Positions 1 to 6,950 of a stretch of 64,000 nucleotides of DNA are shown here, one piece after another. Location of the stretch: NCBI GenBank assembly GCA_016700075.1, contig CP065000.1:1550001-1614000 (forward strand), read 5' to 3'. The stretch comes from Acidobacteriota bacterium (GTDB taxonomy: Bacteria; Acidobacteriota; Blastocatellia; Pyrinomonadales; Pyrinomonadaceae). Every line of letters begins with the position of its first letter. The stretch's first letter is position 1. Position numbers and translations under genes: made by a program. Under the pieces are notes generated by a model. It worked only from the letters and a program-made list of their open reading frames with translations. It made no database searches and was not told where the DNA came from.

Positions 1-597
1 CTGCCGAATTTCAGCGGTGCCGGACTTTATTCGAGCGTCCCGAACGTCATTGATGAAAGCAAACTGATCGAGGCGGTCAAACGCGTCTGGGCATCGCTGT
101 GGAAGTTCGAGGCGTATGAGGCACGTGTCCGCAACTATGTCAGCCAGACAGATGTCTATATGTCCGTTCTGATACAGCTGGGCGTAGATATGGACAGAGG
201 CGGCGTCATGATCACGCGCGATCCGTTTGATGACAAGAACCGAAATATGGTGTACATCAGTTCGGTTTGCGGACATAACTCGCGTGTAGTTGACAATTCG
301 GGAATTCCTGAACAGATCCTATTCAATCCGCGCAATAGCGTGATAACCGTCATGACGCTGTCTCAGCAGGAAAATGCACTAAAATTTTCCCCGGATGGTG
401 ACCTCACTCAGACGGCGGATGATTGTGCCGGTTCAAACCGGCGTGTTCTGACCGACGCTCAGGTCAGAAATCTCGGCCGGATCGCCGCGAACATCAAACG
501 CGTGTTCGGCGGAAAGAAGGAACAGGACATTGAGTGGGGTATAATGAACGGAAGGATCTTTATAGTTCAATCAAGGCCATATATTGAGAGTAAATAA
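1..597 (+). CDS. PEP/pyruvate-binding domain protein (PPDK/PEP-synthase N-terminal type), 3' part
   Basis: The frame is open from the first base of the window, so the gene begins upstream. The visible 198 residues match the end of the PEP/pyruvate-binding domain (PF01326) of pyruvate phosphate dikinase and PEP synthase. A segment with SGAGLYSSVPNV leads to AVKRVWASLWKFEAY, then GVMITRDPFD, and the domain closes with QDIEWGIMNGRIFIVQSRPY, the typical ATP-grasp ending. The protein stops right after this domain, so the swivelling phosphohistidine and PEP-binding barrel domains of a full PPDK are not downstream. It may be a stand-alone nucleotide-binding or phosphotransfer protein, or these domains may be arranged differently upstream. 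The stop codon directly abuts the next start codon, so the two are probably cotranscribed. Confidence 0.75.
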   Translation: MPNFSGAGLYSSVPNVIDESKLIEAVKRVWASLWKFEAYEARVRNYVSQTDVYMSVLIQLGVDMDRGGVMITRDPFDDKNRNMVYISSVCGHNSRVVDNSGIPEQILFNPRNSVITVMTLSQQENALKFSPDGDLTQTADDCAGSNRRVLTDAQVRNLGRIAANIKRVFGGKKEQDIEWGIMNGRIFIVQSRPYIESK

Positions 598-1110
598 ATG
601 AAAAAGTACCTTTTGATCTTGGCGGCGGGTGCCGTCATTGGATGTAACAATGCGGGCAAACCGGTTCCCGTCGATCCCGCGTCGAACAGCACGTCAGCGG
701 TGAATAACAAGCCCCAGACAGCGGTCGCTCATTCATCTGAGAATCAGCAGCCGAAGACGGAGAACGGCGGCAGCAAGTCCGGCTGGACATCGGGCGGCGA
801 CCCGATCGACACCGCGGCGCTCGACACGGCAATTAAGGACGCGGAAAAAGCTCTTGCATCCAAGCCGAACGATGCGTCTGCCAAAAAGGCATTGGCATCT
901 GCGTATCTTAAGAGGGCAACAGCCCTGACGGATGCCAGACAATATGCTTCGGCATTAGGCGATTATCGCAGGGTCCTGAAACACGATCCCGAGAACGGAG
1001 AGGCGAAGCAGTGGATCTCGCAGATAACGATGATCTATGATTCGATGAACAAGAAGTATCCCGCCGAGGGTGAGGAACCGCCGCCGCTTCCTTTCAAGAA
1101 GGAAAGCTGA
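598..1110 (+). CDS. TPR-type lipoprotein
   Basis: 170 residues. A short hydrophobic leader ends in the lipobox AVIGC, with the lipidated cysteine at residue 16, so the mature protein is predicted to be membrane-anchored outside the cytoplasm. A low-complexity Ser/Asn/Pro-rich linker (about 20-70) is followed by a helical region (about 75-150) with TPR-like pattern: ALASKPNDASAKKALASAYL, then YASALGDYRRVLKHDPEN. The C-terminus is Glu/Pro-rich. The start codon immediately follows the stop of the preceding PEP/pyruvate-binding gene, which suggests translational coupling. TPR lipoproteins usually act as scaffolds in envelope complexes; the partner here is not evident. Confidence 0.7.
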   Translation: MKKYLLILAAGAVIGCNNAGKPVPVDPASNSTSAVNNKPQTAVAHSSENQQPKTENGGSKSGWTSGGDPIDTAALDTAIKDAEKALASKPNDASAKKALASAYLKRATALTDARQYASALGDYRRVLKHDPENGEAKQWISQITMIYDSMNKKYPAEGEEPPPLPFKKES

Positions 1111-1199
1111 GCCGCTTTACAAAGTTTCGTCTTAATTTCTAAACTAGCAGTTTCTCACGGATGCGGGCGCCGCCCTTGTCCGTGCGGCACGATATAATC

Positions 1200-1763
1200 A
1201 TGGCAATTTCAGCAAACGATATCCGCAAAGGAATGGTGATCCTCCACGAAGGGGCACCCGTAAAGGTTATGGAGTTTCATCACCACACGCCGGGCAACTT
1301 GCGTGCTATGGTTCAGGCCAGACTCCGCAACCTGCTGACGGGAAATTCATTCGAGTTTCGATTTCGTTCCAACGACACGCTCGAAAGAGTGATCCTTGAG
1401 CAGCACGAGATGGAATACCTTTATTCCGATGGCAGCCATCACCATTTTATGAATTCTGAGACCTTTGAGCAGGTGGCGATGACCGAAGATGAACTCGGTG
1501 ATGCCGCTCAGTGGTTAATGCCGGGCATCAAGATCGAGGTCGAATTCTATAACGGAACACCGATCGGCGTGGCATTGCCCGGGTCGATGGAACTGACCGT
1601 GGTCGAAACGGAACCGGTCATGAAAGGTGCAACGGCGTCGAATTCAAATAAGCCTGCGAAACTTGAGAACGGTGTCACGCTTCAGGTACCGCCGTTCATC
1701 GTCGAGGGTGAGAAGATTCGCGTTAACCCAACTGAAGCTCGATACATGGAACGCGTAAAGTAG
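1200..1763 (+). CDS. efp: Elongation factor P (loop variant without the modified lysine)
   Basis: 187 residues, the usual EF-P length. EF-P binds ribosomes stalled on polyproline stretches and promotes peptide bond formation. The family start MAISANDIRKG sets the start at 1200; an in-frame ATG 39 bases upstream would add a non-conserved extension. The KOW-like N-domain, central OB domain and C-terminal OB domain (ending IRVNPTEARYMERVK) are all present. In the beta3-beta4 loop this protein reads P31-G-N-L-R-A where E. coli has P-G-K34-G-Q-A. The lysine that is beta-lysylated in E. coli is thus Asn33, and no arginine sits at the rhamnosylation position. The gene stands alone between a lipoprotein gene and waaA, and a large-loop terminator follows it. 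Confidence 0.93.
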   Translation: MAISANDIRKGMVILHEGAPVKVMEFHHHTPGNLRAMVQARLRNLLTGNSFEFRFRSNDTLERVILEQHEMEYLYSDGSHHHFMNSETFEQVAMTEDELGDAAQWLMPGIKIEVEFYNGTPIGVALPGSMELTVVETEPVMKGATASNSNKPAKLENGVTLQVPPFIVEGEKIRVNPTEARYMERVK

Positions 1764-1784
1764 CGAATATCAAGCAGATCTTTT

Positions 1785-1837
1785 AAAAGCCCGCGGCCGG
1801 CCGTTAGTGTTACAATAACGTCAGTCACGGGCTTTTT
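1785..1837 (+). terminator. Large-loop rho-independent terminator after efp
   Basis: Arms AAAAGCCCG (1785-1793) and CGGGCTTTT (1828-1836) pair perfectly and run into a T tract. The 34-base loop contains GGCCGGCC, which can form an inner stem. It lies 20 bases after the efp stop and before waaA. Confidence 0.55.
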
Positions 1838-1874
1838 CTCGCCCCGAAATCGACCTATCATCTAGAACTGGACG

Positions 1875-3188
1875 ATGTTTCCCCTCTATAGTTTCCTTTA
1901 CACCGCCGCCTTCATACTGCTGTCGCCGCGGTTCATCTTCGACGCTTTCGTCGGCGGGAAATATGTGTCCGGTTTCTGGCAGCGAATGGGCTTCGTACCG
2001 CGGCTGGACCACAGCCGCAAAACTGTTTGGCTTCACTGCGTGTCTGTCGGCGAGGTCAACGCTGCCCGGCCGCTGGCACTACTCATAAAGGAACGACGGC
2101 CGGATTTGAGGCTTGTCGTATCCACCACGACAAAGACAGGCCAACAGCACGCTAGGGATGTGTTCGCCGAGATCGCTGATCTTGTCTTTTATTTTCCGTT
2201 CGATTGGCGATCGACCGTTCGCCGAGCGCTTGACCGCATCTCACCGAGAGCCGTTCTGCTGACAGAATCCGAGATCTGGTTCAATTTCATACGGGAAACC
2301 AGCAAGAGCAAAGCTCGGATCGCCATAATAAATGGCCGGTTGTCTGAGCGGTCTTTCAGGCGTTACGGTTATATCTCGCGATTCATACGGCGTGTACTCG
2401 GCTATCTGGACCTAGCCGCAATGCAGGACAAAGCTGATGCGACACGGATCATGTCGCTGGGGCTGCGTGCCAGCAAAGTTCGCGTCACGGGCAATCTGAA
2501 GTTTGATCACAGCCTCGACAGCGGCGAGACGAAACTTACGGACGAGTTCCGAGAACGTTTTGCGGTTTCGCCCGATGCACCTCTGATAATTGCCGCCAGC
2601 ACTCACTCGCCCGAAGAAGAGCAGATACTTGAGGCGTTCAAGACGGTCTGGAAATCATCTACGGTCAATTTGCCTCGGCTAATGATCGCACCGCGACATC
2701 CGGAGAGATTCGATCAGGTTGCAGAACTCGTCAGGAGTTCCGGCTTTGCATGGGTTCGAAGGACCGAAACCCCTTCCTCACGGGACGCGGCCGCAGAGGT
2801 AATCATTCTTGACAGTATCGGCGAACTTCGTGCCGCGTATCCGCTCGCTGAGATCGTTTTTGTGGGCGGCAGCCTGATCAAACACGGCGGGCAAAGCATT
2901 TTCGAACCGGCAGCCGCGGGAAAGGCGATCGTTACCGGTCCGCATACTGATAATTTCAGAGCGGCAGTTGAGGAATTCACCGCACGCGAGGCATTGGTGC
3001 AGTTGGCTCAAGAAAAAGTTGAATCCCGATATCCCGACGCACTCGCAGCAGAGTTCACTACGCTGCTAAAAGACCCGTTCCGCCGCAAATTTCTCGGCGA
3101 CAACGCCGCCTCTGCAATGGCGGTCAATCGCGGGGCTGCAGAACAAACGCTTGAGTACTTGCTTCCGCTTTTTGGCCCCCAGAAGTAG
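1875..3188 (+). CDS. waaA: 3-deoxy-D-manno-octulosonic acid (Kdo) transferase
   Basis: 437 residues, GT30 family, the usual length. It transfers Kdo from CMP-Kdo to lipid A precursor at the inner face of the cytoplasmic membrane. An N-terminal membrane anchor (about 1-22) leads to the family motif LHCVSVGEVNAARPL, in which Glu60 is the predicted catalytic base. The second half carries the nucleotide-binding Rossmann fold with GNLKFD, IAPRHPERF and a GGSLIKHGGQSIFEPAAAGK segment typical of the family. TESEIWFNF (130-138) corresponds to the conserved ETExWPN motif. The gene shows that the organism makes an LPS-type outer membrane. The glycosyltransferase gene starts 2 bases after its stop, so the two are likely cotranscribed. 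Confidence 0.93.
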   Translation: MFPLYSFLYTAAFILLSPRFIFDAFVGGKYVSGFWQRMGFVPRLDHSRKTVWLHCVSVGEVNAARPLALLIKERRPDLRLVVSTTTKTGQQHARDVFAEIADLVFYFPFDWRSTVRRALDRISPRAVLLTESEIWFNFIRETSKSKARIAIINGRLSERSFRRYGYISRFIRRVLGYLDLAAMQDKADATRIMSLGLRASKVRVTGNLKFDHSLDSGETKLTDEFRERFAVSPDAPLIIAASTHSPEEEQILEAFKTVWKSSTVNLPRLMIAPRHPERFDQVAELVRSSGFAWVRRTETPSSRDAAAEVIILDSIGELRAAYPLAEIVFVGGSLIKHGGQSIFEPAAAGKAIVTGPHTDNFRAAVEEFTAREALVQLAQEKVESRYPDALAAEFTTLLKDPFRRKFLGDNAASAMAVNRGAAEQTLEYLLPLFGPQK

Positions 3189-3190
3189 CG

Positions 3191-4402
3191 ATGATCTACA
3201 TCTACTATTTTTTTGCGGTTGTACTCATTTATCTCAGCTACCGATCGTTCGAAGGCGGCCTGAAATACCGACAATTCGTACTCGATGAACTGTCAAAAGG
3301 ATCGAGCTTTACTCCGTTCGCTACAGTTTTCGCTCCATGCCGCGGTGCGGAGCCGGGATTACATAAAAATCTGGCTGCGCTTTTTGAGCTCGACTATCCT
3401 CAATACGAGATAGTGTTCGTCACGGACGACGCAGCCGACCCGAGCGTTGCGATCATAGAAGAATTGATAGGCAATGACGGCGGTTCGCTCTCCGCTAAGC
3501 TGATCATCGCACCTAAAGCCGAAGCCGCAAGCCAAAAGGTCGAGAACCTCCGCGAAGCGGTACTGCACGCGGACCCAAACTCCGAGGTTTTTTCGTTCGT
3601 TGATTCGGACGTTCGCCCCGCACGCCATTGGCTACGATACCTCGTCGCACCGCTTTCCGAAGATAATGTGGGGGCATCTACCGGTTATCGGTGGTTCATC
3701 AGCAAACGGCGAAACTTCGTATCGGAACTCCGATCTGCATGGAACGCCTCTATCGCCTCAGCATTGGGACCAAACAGAGACTCGAATTTCTGTTGGGGCG
3801 GCGCAATGGCAATTAGAAGAGACGTATTCGAAAGGATCGGTATGCGTGAACGTTGGTCGGGTACACTTTCAGATGATTTCGCTGTCACAAGAGCAATGAA
3901 AAGTGAAAATCTGGAGATCGCATATGCGCCGGGGGCCCTAACACCATCGTTCGAGGATTGTTCTTTCAGCGAGATGATCGAATTTACGACCCGCCAAATG
4001 AAGATCACACGGGTCTATGGGACTACATTCTGGGTGATGTCCTTTATCGGTTCGGCCTTGTTCACGACGGTGATCGCAGCGTCGATGCTCGTCCTCATCC
4101 TCAATAGGCAAAACCAAACGGCTGTCATCATAAGCCTTGCTTCTCTCGTGCTGGTGTCATTTTTCAGTGTTGGTAAATCGATCGTTCGTCTACAAGCGGT
4201 CGAAGCGGCGATCCCTGAGCTCGCAACAGCTATCAGGCGCCAATATCTTCCTCACTGCACACTTTGGGCGTTGACGCCCTCCATCTTCTTTTTCAATTCG
4301 ATCTCGGCCTTGTTTTCGCGCCGTTTGCGATGGCGTGGAAATGTGTATGAATTGAAATCGCCGAATGAAACTGTCATTATTTCCACTAAAGACGGTCAAT
4401 GA
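3191..4402 (+). CDS. Membrane glycosyltransferase, GT2/GT21 (ceramide glucosyltransferase-like)
   Basis: 403 residues. An N-terminal membrane segment (about 3-18) precedes a GT-A domain with FAPCRGAEPGLHKNL at the nucleotide-sugar site, the DxD motif D138-S-D140 and a probable catalytic pair in TLSDDFAV (D228/D229). RQMKITR stands in place of the Q/RxxRW motif, so the acceptor-side motif is not canonical. Two or three hydrophobic segments follow (about 280-330 and 355-385). This layout matches the GT21 and hopanoid HpnI-like group, whose members glycosylate lipid acceptors at the membrane. Being next to waaA, it may act on an envelope lipid; the actual acceptor cannot be read from the sequence. 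Its stop overlaps the AtpZ start in ATGA. Confidence 0.8.
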   Translation: MIYIYYFFAVVLIYLSYRSFEGGLKYRQFVLDELSKGSSFTPFATVFAPCRGAEPGLHKNLAALFELDYPQYEIVFVTDDAADPSVAIIEELIGNDGGSLSAKLIIAPKAEAASQKVENLREAVLHADPNSEVFSFVDSDVRPARHWLRYLVAPLSEDNVGASTGYRWFISKRRNFVSELRSAWNASIASALGPNRDSNFCWGGAMAIRRDVFERIGMRERWSGTLSDDFAVTRAMKSENLEIAYAPGALTPSFEDCSFSEMIEFTTRQMKITRVYGTTFWVMSFIGSALFTTVIAASMLVLILNRQNQTAVIISLASLVLVSFFSVGKSIVRLQAVEAAIPELATAIRRQYLPHCTLWALTPSIFFFNSISALFSRRLRWRGNVYELKSPNETVIISTKDGQ

Positions 4403-4863
4403 ACACAATTCATTTAAACGACGACGATGCAAAAGAGAGGGATCCATGGGCGGAACACGCCTGGCCGGACGAAACCCCTTTTGCGGAGCCCGTAGCCAAT
4501 GAACCCCTGCCGTACGACGAGGTCGAGACCGTATACGTGCCCCGCGAGGCCTTCACGCCTGAGCCCTTTGAACCTGAGCCTGTCGCAGAAACCATCCGAA
4601 AAGGCGGACTCGCATGGTCGGCCGGAATTGCATTTTTCGGTTCTGTCGTTTTTATGCTGTTTCTTGGTTGGCTGGCCGACCTGGTGCTCGGCAGTTCACC
4701 TTGGGGTCTGGTCGGAGGTATTATCTTCGGTTCGCTGATCGGTTTCGTTCAGTTCTTCCGAATAACTTCGCGAATATTCGCACCCAAGACCGATGACCTG
4801 AAGACACGTCCCCTTTTCTCCGAACCGTCGTCAGAATATCCCGACGACACACCACAGCTTTGA
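4399..4863 (+). CDS. AtpZ/AtpI-type F0F1 ATPase accessory membrane protein
   Basis: 154 residues. An acidic, proline-rich cytoplasmic N-terminus of about 70 residues is followed by two membrane helices (roughly 73-95 and 100-120) with the pattern WSAGIAFFGSVVFMLFLGWL then GSLIGFVQFFRI, typical of the AtpZ family (PF09527). Members lie at the head of ATP synthase operons and have been linked to c-ring assembly or Mg2+/Ca2+ transport. The order AtpZ, AtpI, atpB, atpE here supports the call. The long acidic N-terminus is unusual for this small family. The start overlaps the upstream stop by ATGA. Confidence 0.78.
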   Translation: MNTIHLNDDDAKERDPWAEHAWPDETPFAEPVANEPLPYDEVETVYVPREAFTPEPFEPEPVAETIRKGGLAWSAGIAFFGSVVFMLFLGWLADLVLGSSPWGLVGGIIFGSLIGFVQFFRITSRIFAPKTDDLKTRPLFSEPSSEYPDDTPQL

Positions 4864-4899
4864 TTTTCAAAAATTGCGCGATAGAATACTCGTTTCGCA

Positions 4900-5295
4900 A
4901 TGAGCGAGAACATTCAGCTATCTGATGGGCAAAGGCCCGACTCGCACAAGCGAATATTGAAAATAATGGCCGTTATCTCGGCCGCGGGGACGCTGATAGC
5001 CTTTGCTGTCAGCGGAACTGCGACCGGCATCGGATTCGTTCTTGGCTGCGGACTTTCGCTGGTCAATTATCTTTGGCTGGAAAGTTCACTCCGGGCTATG
5101 TTTTCGGGCAATGCGTCGACGGGCACTTTACTAGTCGCGGCCAGATATATCTTCAGATACTTTCTGCTTGGCGGAGTATTGCTGCTGGTTTATCTGACGG
5201 ATGCCGTTCCGATGGCATCAGTGATCGCCGGGCTAGCGGCCTTTGCGATCGCGGCTGTGATACAAGGCTTTAGGAGTATCAGATCGAATAATTGA
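4900..5295 (+). CDS. atpI: ATP synthase subunit I-like protein
   Basis: 131 residues with four predicted membrane helices (about 22-40, 44-60, 78-97, 100-122), matching the ATP synthase I chain family (PF03899). AtpI helps c-ring assembly in some species and is not a structural subunit. The motif GCGLSLVNYLWLESSLR after the second helix is typical of the family. It lies between AtpZ and atpB. A TAGAAT hexamer (4883-4888) a few bases before the start could serve as a -10 element with a very short leader, but readthrough from the AtpZ gene 36 bases upstream is just as likely. Confidence 0.75.
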   Translation: MSENIQLSDGQRPDSHKRILKIMAVISAAGTLIAFAVSGTATGIGFVLGCGLSLVNYLWLESSLRAMFSGNASTGTLLVAARYIFRYFLLGGVLLLVYLTDAVPMASVIAGLAAFAIAAVIQGFRSIRSNN

Positions 5296-5310
5296 TATTG
5301 TAGATCTCAA

Positions 5311-6213
5311 ATGTTTTTATTTGCAGAAGGCGGACATCACACACCACTGATCGTTCAATTCGTCAACCATTATCTTGGCGAACCGGTTCATCAATTTCAG
5401 GTCAAATATACCGAACCGCTGTGGAACGAATATGTTTTTAAACACGTCGGCACGACCGCTGCGAACGTATTCGGACCGTACACAGCAGAGAACGCGATCC
5501 CTTGGTACACGATAATGTTCATTATCGCCTGTATCCTTACTGTCGTCATCGTGAACATTCTTAAGGGCAAGCTTTCTTCGGAAGACCCTGGCAGCGGCCA
5601 GCTTACGCTTGAGGCCGGTTTTTTGGCGATCAAAGGGATGATCACGAGCATCATCGGTGATAAAGGTTTCAGGCATTTTCCGGTGGTTGCGACATTCGCA
5701 GTACTGATCCTGGTCTCGAACCTGATGGGGCATTTTCCGCTATTCATGTCGCCGACCGCTTCGGTCAACGTAACTTTTGCGCTCGGTATCTCGTCGTTCG
5801 TTTATTACAACTACATCGGCATCAGTGAGAATGGCCTTTTCGGTCATATTGCCCACTTTGCGGGTCCGAAACTGCCTATGCTGATGCTGCCGATCACTGT
5901 GCTGATCTTTTTTATCGAGATCATCAGTAACTCGATCAGGCCTTTGACGCTCGGTGTTCGTCTGTTTGCGAATCTTTATGCGGACGAGATGGTGTTCCTC
6001 GAAATATCGAACCTGGCACCGCCGTTCACACATTTTCTTGTTCCTTTGGTGATCACGTTTCTTGGGGTTTTCGTGGCATTCGTACAGGCTTTCGTATTTA
6101 CGCTGCTTTCGATGATCTACATCAGCGAGGTCAGTCACCACGGCCACGACCACGACGATCATCACGAAGAAGAGACCCATGGCGAGCCCGCTGCTGCGGC
6201 CGCTCATGCATAA
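5311..6213 (+). CDS. atpB: ATP synthase F0 subunit a
   Basis: 300 residues. Subunit a forms the two half-channels that carry ions to and from the c-ring. The essential arginine is Arg217 in the segment SIRPLTLGVRLFANLYADEM, which aligns with E. coli Arg210. Five to six membrane helices are visible from residue 65 to 270. The N-terminus (about 60 residues) is periplasmic-type and rich in His and Tyr. The C-terminus is odd: it ends in a His/Asp/Glu-rich tail (HHGHDHDDHHEEETHGE) followed by alanines, which would be a good metal-binding stretch. The gene lies 15 bases after atpI and 262 bases before atpE. Confidence 0.95.
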   Translation: MFLFAEGGHHTPLIVQFVNHYLGEPVHQFQVKYTEPLWNEYVFKHVGTTAANVFGPYTAENAIPWYTIMFIIACILTVVIVNILKGKLSSEDPGSGQLTLEAGFLAIKGMITSIIGDKGFRHFPVVATFAVLILVSNLMGHFPLFMSPTASVNVTFALGISSFVYYNYIGISENGLFGHIAHFAGPKLPMLMLPITVLIFFIEIISNSIRPLTLGVRLFANLYADEMVFLEISNLAPPFTHFLVPLVITFLGVFVAFVQAFVFTLLSMIYISEVSHHGHDHDDHHEEETHGEPAAAAAHA

Positions 6214-6475
6214 GATCTATAAGTTTCACGCCCTGTAAAAAGGGGAGTGTATTTTTGAAAAACTGAGGACCAGACAGCAGAAAGCTCGTGAAACGGCGGC
6301 CATTTATACCGGGCCAATTTCATTTTACGGCCCACGCTCAGCCCGCACGCTACAGGAGCCTTGACTCCACGGAGTATAAATCAAGCGCATACCGGAAGTG
6401 AGGCGAAATCATACCCCGGCAGCCATTTACGGATGAATGCAGCTTGGTCTTCAATAAATTAATAGGAGACAACAA

Positions 6476-6790
6476 ATGAATAAGTTCAAATACGTTCTTT
6501 TTTCGACGCTCGCTATCGCTATGATGTCGGTTGCGGCAATGGCACAGGGCGGCGCTGCTGATAACGAATCGACCGTCAGCGCTGCAAAAGCGATCGGCGG
6601 CGGCATCGGCTTCGGCCTGGCTGCGGGTCTTGCAGGTATCGCACAGGGCCTCGTCGGCTCACGTGCGGCAGAGGGTGCTGCACGCAATCCCGGCGCAGCC
6701 GGTACCGTTCAGACGATGATGATCATTGCGCTCGCTCTGATCGAATCGCTCGTCCTTTTTGCTTTGCTTATCGTTTTCGTCAAGCTCTAA
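6476..6790 (+). CDS. atpE: ATP synthase F0 subunit c with N-terminal leader
   Basis: 104 residues, about 25 longer than usual. The extra part is an N-terminal leader (1-23) that looks like a cleavable signal peptide ending in AMA-QG. The two membrane hairpin helices follow: the first with Gln57, the polar loop with AEGAARNPG, and the second with the ion-carrying Glu90 in ALIESLVLFAL. Gln57, Glu90 and Ser91 line up with Gln32, Glu65 and Ser66 of the Na+ binding site of Ilyobacter, but the Thr67 and Tyr70 equivalents are Leu and Phe, so the coupling ion is open. A good ribosome site (AGGAGA) precedes the start. The 262-base gap to atpB contains no recognisable gene or motif. A strong terminator ends the operon here, so the other ATP synthase subunits lie elsewhere. 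Confidence 0.93.
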   Translation: MNKFKYVLFSTLAIAMMSVAAMAQGGAADNESTVSAAKAIGGGIGFGLAAGLAGIAQGLVGSRAAEGAARNPGAAGTVQTMMIIALALIESLVLFALLIVFVKL

Positions 6791-6812
6791 ACCGAGTTTG
6801 TCATTCACACTT

Positions 6813-6850
6813 TGCGGACGTTTGGCCACGGCCTTTCGTCCGCATTTTTA
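6813..6850 (+). terminator. Rho-independent terminator ending the atp operon
   Basis: Stem TGCGGACG (6813-6820) pairs with CGTCCGCA (6837-6844). An inner GGCC/GGCC stem lies in the loop, and TTTTTA follows. It is 22 bases after the atpE stop. Confidence 0.85.
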
Positions 6851-6950
6851 TTGAATTGAAGAAGCGGACGAGATTTTTCTTGAAACTCAACCGCACGAAT
6901 TCTATCCTTTTAGTTGCAACCTGAAGAATTTTCAGGCGTTCTAATATTCG

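Noticed and set aside
1161..1199. Extended start for EF-P at 1161
   Set aside because: The additional 13 residues are not part of the conserved EF-P N-terminus (MAxxxxDIRKG), which starts at 1200.
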